Positions 5,813 through 9,627 of a stretch of DNA of 9,627 bases are shown piece by piece. Source of the stretch: Bacillota bacterium (GTDB taxonomy: Bacteria; Bacillota; Clostridia; Christensenellales; CAG-138); the NCBI GenBank assembly GCA_023396535.1, contig JAEWWD010000068.1, forward strand, positions 1 through 9,627, in the 5' to 3' direction. Numbering within the stretch: position 1 is the first letter of the stretch; the number at the start of each line of letters is the position of its first letter. The notes beneath the pieces were generated by a model, which made no database searches, was not told the DNA's origin, and saw only the letters and a list, made by a program, of their open reading frames with translations. Position numbers and translations under genes: made by a program.

Positions 5813-7015
5813 ATGGAACAGCAGTTCAACACCCCGTATCCGCCGTTGGTGCGTGCGCCGCTGAAGATGCGCGGCGTATTCGGCGTAGCGTGGGAGCTGT
5901 ACAGGCGGGGTTTCTGGCAAATGTTCGCGCTCGCCATGCTGCTGCTGGGCCTGCTCATGTTCATACTCATGCTTGCGATGTTCTCCATGCTTCAGCAGAC
6001 AGGGATACTGGGCGAAATGCAGAACGATTTCGCTCAGTTTGGAAATATGGCCGCTTCGGACTTTATCAACGCGGATTTTCCCATTCCCGCCATGCTCTTC
6101 TACATGGGCGTTCTCCTGCTTCTGCCGCTGCTGCTGGCATTTTTGCTGATACCCGCCTATAACGGCGCGGCGTATATGGAAATGGACCAGCGTATGGAAG
6201 GCCGCAGCGGTTCGCTGTACCAGTTATTGAAATACGCGCTGCCCATCGGCCTCAAGCGCTTTTATACCACGTTCCTCGCGCTGTATGTTGTGAAGATTGC
6301 CGCAAGCATCGTGATCAACATATTTATAAGCATCAGCGTAACACTTACGCTCTCCACGCTGTTTTCCCTTGCGGCATCCGATTGGCTTACGTCCGGCAGC
6401 ATAACGCCGATCGTTTTATCCGTTCTGATCACGGTGTTCCTTGGCGCGCTGCATGAAGTGTTCACAGCGCTCGTATATCCCGTCGCCGCGCACGAGGGCA
6501 AGCGCGCGTTCGACGCGGTCCTGCGTTCCTTCAAGCTCGCCTGCAAGCGGTTTGGCCGCTTGCTTGGAGCGGTACTGCTCTATGCGCTCATCGTCGGCGT
6601 ACTTACGGCCGTGGTTGTATGTTTGCCCATACTGCTGTTGATGCAAAACACCGGCAGGATGCTGGTCGCATTCGCAATCGTCTACAGCGTGTGGTTTGCG
6701 CTGGTGATGCCTTACATGGCGGCGTTCAACACCGCGCTGTATGTGGACGCCGCCGCGCGCGTGGACGGGGCGGCAGCCCGCGCAGCCATACCGCCCATGC
6801 AGCCGCAGCTTGCGCAACCCGGGCTCGGGCAGACCGTATACCCGCCGCCGCACCCCGAAATGCCGCGCCAGCCCGAAGCGCAGCCGCAGCAATATGCGCA
6901 GCCCCATCCGGGGGTGCAATCCCAATCCGGCGTGCAGTCCCAGCCCGGCGTGCAGCTCCTGCCCGAGAGCTGGGTGGATACCGGCGCGCGGCGGGACGAG
7001 CAGCCCAAACAATAA
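5813..7015 (+). CDS. Six-helix membrane protein, paralogue 3 of 4, longest tail
   Basis: This 400-residue membrane protein is closest to paralogue 2; 28 bases around the LYVD..ARVDG block are identical in the two genes. The ATG at 5813 follows AGGGAG at 5802-5807 by 5 nt. The start MEQQFNTPYPPLVRAPLKM is shared, then come six hydrophobic segments at about residues 38-60, 93-118, 142-170, 183-215, 245-270 and 275-300. Conserved loops are EMDQRMEG (123-130), ALPIGLKRFY (about 142-151) and YPVAAHEGKRAFDAV with His 227. The tail from about residue 320 is about 80 residues long and rich in Pro, Gln and Ala, with three GVQ units (PGVQ-SQSGVQ-SQPGVQ) and the end SWVDT, which is shared with paralogue 4. 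Tails of this kind often bind partners, but no partner can be named. Function unknown. Confidence 0.85.
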   Translation: MEQQFNTPYPPLVRAPLKMRGVFGVAWELYRRGFWQMFALAMLLLGLLMFILMLAMFSMLQQTGILGEMQNDFAQFGNMAASDFINADFPIPAMLFYMGVLLLLPLLLAFLLIPAYNGAAYMEMDQRMEGRSGSLYQLLKYALPIGLKRFYTTFLALYVVKIAASIVINIFISISVTLTLSTLFSLAASDWLTSGSITPIVLSVLITVFLGALHEVFTALVYPVAAHEGKRAFDAVLRSFKLACKRFGRLLGAVLLYALIVGVLTAVVVCLPILLLMQNTGRMLVAFAIVYSVWFALVMPYMAAFNTALYVDAAARVDGAAARAAIPPMQPQLAQPGLGQTVYPPPHPEMPRQPEAQPQQYAQPHPGVQSQSGVQSQPGVQLLPESWVDTGARRDEQPKQ

Positions 7016-7091
7016 TCGGCGGTCTGTCTTGACCGTCACTACGCCGCGCGTTTACGCCGCACATGGAGTGCTGTACAGGAAAGGGAAATGT

Positions 7092-8156
7092 ATGGAACAG
7101 CATACGCCGTATGAACCGCTGCTACGCGCGCCGCTGAAATTAAGCGGTGTGTTCGGTATGGCATGGCAGCTATATAAACGGGGCTTCTGGCCTATGTTCG
7201 CGTTTGTGCTGATACTGACGAGCATAGACTCTCTGCCGGCGATACTCATCAATAAAACCGCACAAAACGGACCCGGCATGGGTTTATCCTTGCTTGTTTC
7301 TGCTTTAAGCCTGCTGCTGATCGCCCCGGCGAAAATCGCCGTACTGTTCATGGAGATGGAGGAGCGTGTTGCGGGCAGGCACGGCACATTTGGTCAGCTG
7401 TTTCGGTACGCGCTGCCCATCGGTCTCAGGCGGTTTTATTCCACGTATTTCGCAATGCTCATCATGGGCATGGTTGCGGGCATTGTCATGGCGATCGTAT
7501 TGATCGGCGTCTGTTTCATTGCTTTTATCCCCTTGGGTTTTGCGTCGCTTTCCAGGCTAACGCCTGATTATTTCGCGTCGGGCACGCTGCCGCCGGAGTT
7601 CATATGGATTGCCGTGCTTATGTGCGCCGCGCTGCTGCTGTTTTATACGATACTGAGCGCGCTGATTGCGCTTATTTTCCCCGCCGCTGTGCACGAGGGC
7701 AGAAGATCGTTCAACGCGGTATCGAGGGGCATGCGGCTTACTTTCAAACGGTTGGGGCGCATGCTGCTCTATGGCGTTTTGTACAGCGTTTACCTTATTG
7801 CGGTTGCATGGTTGCCTTTGGTCATTTTGAGGCAGAATACTGGCGTAGCGTCCGATGTGGCTCGGATTGTCATATGGCTGCTGGGCGCGTTGTTTGCGCC
7901 CTATTGGGGCGCGCTCTCCTGCGCTCTGTACGTGGACAGCGCCTCGCGCGTGGACGCGGCGGACGCAATCGCCGCAAGTTTGCCCAAGCCGCCGCCGTCG
8001 CCGTATTACCCGGCACCGCAGCCGCAGCCCGGCCTGCAGCAACCCCAGTCCGGGGTGCAGCTTCCGCCTAATACGCGACCCCAACAGGGGGTGCAACCCC
8101 CGTCCGAGAAATGGGTGGATACACAAGCCGAGCGGCAATCGGATCAGCAGGAATAG
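7092..8156 (+). CDS. Six-helix membrane protein, paralogue 4 of 4, most diverged core
   Basis: This 354-residue member is the last of the array. The start is the ATG at 7092, because MEQHTPYEPLLRAPLKLSG matches the paralogues and AAGGGA at 7081-7086 lies 5 nt upstream; the frame stays open far upstream inside paralogue 3 but is a shadow there. About six hydrophobic segments are visible, with a shorter first extracellular loop than in the others. The loop motifs are altered: MEMEERVAG (87-95) in place of MEMDQRMEG, and HEGRRSFNAV with His 201 in place of HEGKRAF. ALPIGLRRFY, KRLGRML and LYVDSASRVD are kept. The Pro/Gln-rich tail (about 295-354) carries GLQ/GVQ units and ends in KWVDT plus a polar stretch, as in paralogue 3. 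A hairpin module starts 20 nt after the stop and may end the transcript. Function unknown. Confidence 0.85.
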   Translation: MEQHTPYEPLLRAPLKLSGVFGMAWQLYKRGFWPMFAFVLILTSIDSLPAILINKTAQNGPGMGLSLLVSALSLLLIAPAKIAVLFMEMEERVAGRHGTFGQLFRYALPIGLRRFYSTYFAMLIMGMVAGIVMAIVLIGVCFIAFIPLGFASLSRLTPDYFASGTLPPEFIWIAVLMCAALLLFYTILSALIALIFPAAVHEGRRSFNAVSRGMRLTFKRLGRMLLYGVLYSVYLIAVAWLPLVILRQNTGVASDVARIVIWLLGALFAPYWGALSCALYVDSASRVDAADAIAASLPKPPPSPYYPAPQPQPGLQQPQSGVQLPPNTRPQQGVQPPSEKWVDTQAERQSDQQE

Positions 8157-8175
8157 TTATATCCTCCCTTTCCCC

Positions 8176-8279
8176 CAAAGCGACGAAGTCGCTTTGAAGA
8201 GGGTAATAGGGGCGTTACGCCCCTATGTGGGGGTCCGGGGGCAAAGCCCCCGGCGTACTACATTCACTACAACAGGAGG
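8176..8279 (+). repeat. Hairpin module, copy 2, intact; ends in the pepF ribosome binding site
   Basis: Three perfect short-loop hairpins lie in a row. A is CAAAGCGAC/GTCGCTTTG (8176-8184 with 8188-8196, loop GAA). B is ATAGGGGCG/CGCCCCTAT (8206-8214 with 8218-8226, loop TTA). C is CCGGGGGC/GCCCCCGG (8235-8242 with 8246-8253, loop AAA). A short CATTCACTACAACAGGAGG stretch follows, in which AGGAGG (8274-8279) is the pepF ribosome binding site, 8 nt before the ATG. Compared with copy 1 at 1440-1762, one base pair in stem A and one in stem B differ on both arms, so pairing is kept. No T-run follows any stem, so a simple terminator role is doubtful for A and B. Confidence 0.75.
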
Positions 8280-8287
8280 TTACTTAC

Positions 8288-9627
8288 ATGCCCAAGACAC
8301 TGCCCGCACGCGGCGAGCTGGATACTGCCCTTACCTGGGATCTTTCCGTCATGTTTTCTTCCGACGGGGAATGGGAAGCGGCTTTTGCCGCCGTGCAAAA
8401 GGATATTGCGGAATTCCCCCAATTTTCCGGCACGCTCGGCAAAAGCCCGGAAACTCTTCTCGCGGCGCTCAAACGCGAAGGCGAGATATCGCTGGCGCTG
8501 GAGCGGCTGTACGTTTACGCGCATATGCGGCGGGACGAGGACAACGCGGTGCCGAAATACCAGGGTATGACGGACAGAGCCCTGCAGCAGGGTGTGGCGT
8601 TTGGCGCCGCGGCGTCCTTCTTTACGCCCGAGGTGTTGGAGATCGACCCGGCGATGCTCCGGAAATGGATTGACGGGGACGTATTGAAGGAATACCGGCG
8701 CGTACTCAACAATGTGGAGCGCGCGCGGCCGCATACGCTCACGCGGGACGAGGAAAAGCTGCTGGCGCTGGCGGGCGAGCCGCTTGCGGCGGCGGACAGC
8801 ATATTCACCATGCTCAACAACGCCGATATCCGCTTCGGAGAAATCGAAAACGACGAGGGCGAACGCGTGGAGCTGACGCAGGGCAACTACCGCAGCTTTA
8901 TCGAGAGCAAGAACCGCGCCGTACGCGAAAGCGCCTATAAATCGCTGTATGCCGCGTATACCAATCTGAAGAATACGCTGTCCGCCTCCTATTCGGCCAG
9001 CGTCAAGGCGGACGTGTTCTACGCCCGCGCCCGCAAGTATGAGAGCGCCATAGGCGCGGCGCTGTACGGCTCCAACGTGCCGCTTTCCGTGTACGACGGG
9101 CTCATTGATGCCGTGGAAAGCCGCCTGCCCACTCTGGGCAAGTATCTCGACCTGCGCCGCAAAGCGCTGGGCGTGGACGAGCTTCGGATGTACGATCTCT
9201 ACGTACCCGTTGTGCCCGAGGTGCAAAAGCGCATGGAGTACGAAGAGGCGAAAACGCTGGTCAAGGCCGCGCTCGCGCCGCTTGGGCCGGACTACGCCAA
9301 AATGCTGGATACCGCGTATTGCGATCGCTGGATCGACATCGTGGAGAATCGCGGTAAAACCACCGGCGCGTATTCGTGGGGCGCTTACGGCACGCATCCG
9401 TTTGTGCTCTTAAACTACCAGCCCGAGGCGGATTACGCGTTTACCCTCGCGCACGAGTTGGGCCACGCCATGCACACGCATTATTCGGATACCGCGCTCC
9501 CCTATCAGGATGCGCAGTATAAGATCATGGCCGCGGAAGTCGCCTCTACCGTCAACGAAGTGCTGCTTACCCGCTACCTGCTTTCAAAGGAAACGGACAA
9601 GGCCCGCCGCGCGTATCTTCTGAACCA
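8288..9627 (+). CDS. pepF: Oligoendopeptidase F (M3 family zinc metallopeptidase), 3' truncated by the window edge
   Basis: This is a cytosolic zinc peptidase that cleaves medium-sized oligopeptides, feeding amino-acid recycling and peptide turnover. The ATG at 8288 has AGGAGG 8 nt upstream. 446 codons are visible; the family is usually about 600 residues, so about 150 are missing beyond the right edge. The early part (LTWDLSVMFSSDGEWEAAF) is the typical N-terminus of the family, followed by the helical N-terminal domain (to about residue 190). The catalytic domain then begins; GAYSWGAYGTHPFVLLNY (from 360) precedes the zinc site. The zinc motif HELGH is at 389-393, with Glu 390 as the catalytic base, followed by AMHTHYS. 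The third zinc ligand is probably Glu 417 in MAAEVASTVNE, 24 residues after the second His. All expected active-site residues are present, so the visible part looks functional. No signal peptide is seen. It is preceded by a hairpin module, which suggests separate expression from the membrane protein operon. Confidence 0.95.
   Translation, partial: MPKTLPARGELDTALTWDLSVMFSSDGEWEAAFAAVQKDIAEFPQFSGTLGKSPETLLAALKREGEISLALERLYVYAHMRRDEDNAVPKYQGMTDRALQQGVAFGAAASFFTPEVLEIDPAMLRKWIDGDVLKEYRRVLNNVERARPHTLTRDEEKLLALAGEPLAAADSIFTMLNNADIRFGEIENDEGERVELTQGNYRSFIESKNRAVRESAYKSLYAAYTNLKNTLSASYSASVKADVFYARARKYESAIGAALYGSNVPLSVYDGLIDAVESRLPTLGKYLDLRRKALGVDELRMYDLYVPVVPEVQKRMEYEEAKTLVKAALAPLGPDYAKMLDTAYCDRWIDIVENRGKTTGAYSWGAYGTHPFVLLNYQPEADYAFTLAHELGHAMHTHYSDTALPYQDAQYKIMAAEVASTVNEVLLTRYLLSKETDKARRAYLLN

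Noticed and set aside
4721..5920. 399-codon open frame on the - strand across paralogue 2
   Set aside because: It is antisense to a clear membrane protein gene, has a His/Arg/Gln-rich composition typical of a reversed GC-rich frame, shows no domain, and has no ribosome binding site that I could see.
7029..7057. TTGACC as a -35 box for a promoter before paralogue 4
   Set aside because: The sequence 17 nt downstream is GC-rich (TTACGC) and not a credible -10 box.
6741..7091. In-frame extension of paralogue 4 back into paralogue 3
   Set aside because: It overlaps the tail of paralogue 3 in another frame and gives an Arg/Pro/Ser-rich peptide. The paralogues align from the ATG at 7092, which has its own ribosome binding site.
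8267..9397. 376-codon open frame on the - strand across pepF
   Set aside because: It is antisense to pepF, which has all its active-site motifs; the open frame is a by-product of codon bias.

Overview
The window is moderately high in GC, and nearly all its genes lie on the + strand with strong AGGAGG-type ribosome binding sites. It carries a PepF-type peptidase, a DUF815-type ATPase and a DrrA/DrrB-type ABC pair. This fits a Gram-positive anaerobe of the Bacillota (Clostridia or a relative). The taxonomic call is an inference from gene families and style, not from a marker gene.

Layout. (1) 2-1303: the end of an ABC transporter ATPase, cut by the left edge, and its ABC-2 permease, 0 nt apart, followed by a good intrinsic terminator at about 1345-1381. 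(2) 1440-1762: a hairpin-rich intergenic module whose third hairpin appears to be interrupted by about 215 nt. It runs into the ribosome binding site of the next gene. (3) 1771-3159: a single AAA+-like P-loop ATPase of the DUF815 type. (4) 3163-3363: about 200 nt of gene-free sequence full of perfect short-loop stems, including a multi-branched fold closed by a 14-position stem. (5) 3611-8156: four tandem paralogous six-helix membrane proteins, 54-76 nt apart, almost certainly one operon. The first has ATA where its paralogues have the ATG start. (6) 8176-8279: a second, uninterrupted copy of the hairpin module, again running into a ribosome binding site. (7) 8288 to the right edge: oligoendopeptidase F, missing its C-terminal part.

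How the parts relate. The ABC pair is a small-molecule or drug exporter unit. PepF is a cytosolic zinc peptidase. The four membrane paralogues share the same cytosolic blocks (N-terminal RAPLK..G, EMDQRMEG, ALPIG.KR.Y, HEGKRAF, LYVD..AR) but differ in their membrane helices and in Pro/Gln-rich C-terminal tails. This suggests a diversified set of related subunits or receptors of unknown function. Nothing in the sequence proves that the DUF815 ATPase works with them. The most notable features are the paralogue array, its odd first start codon, the paired hairpin modules with compensatory base changes, and the branched RNA-like structure ahead of the array.
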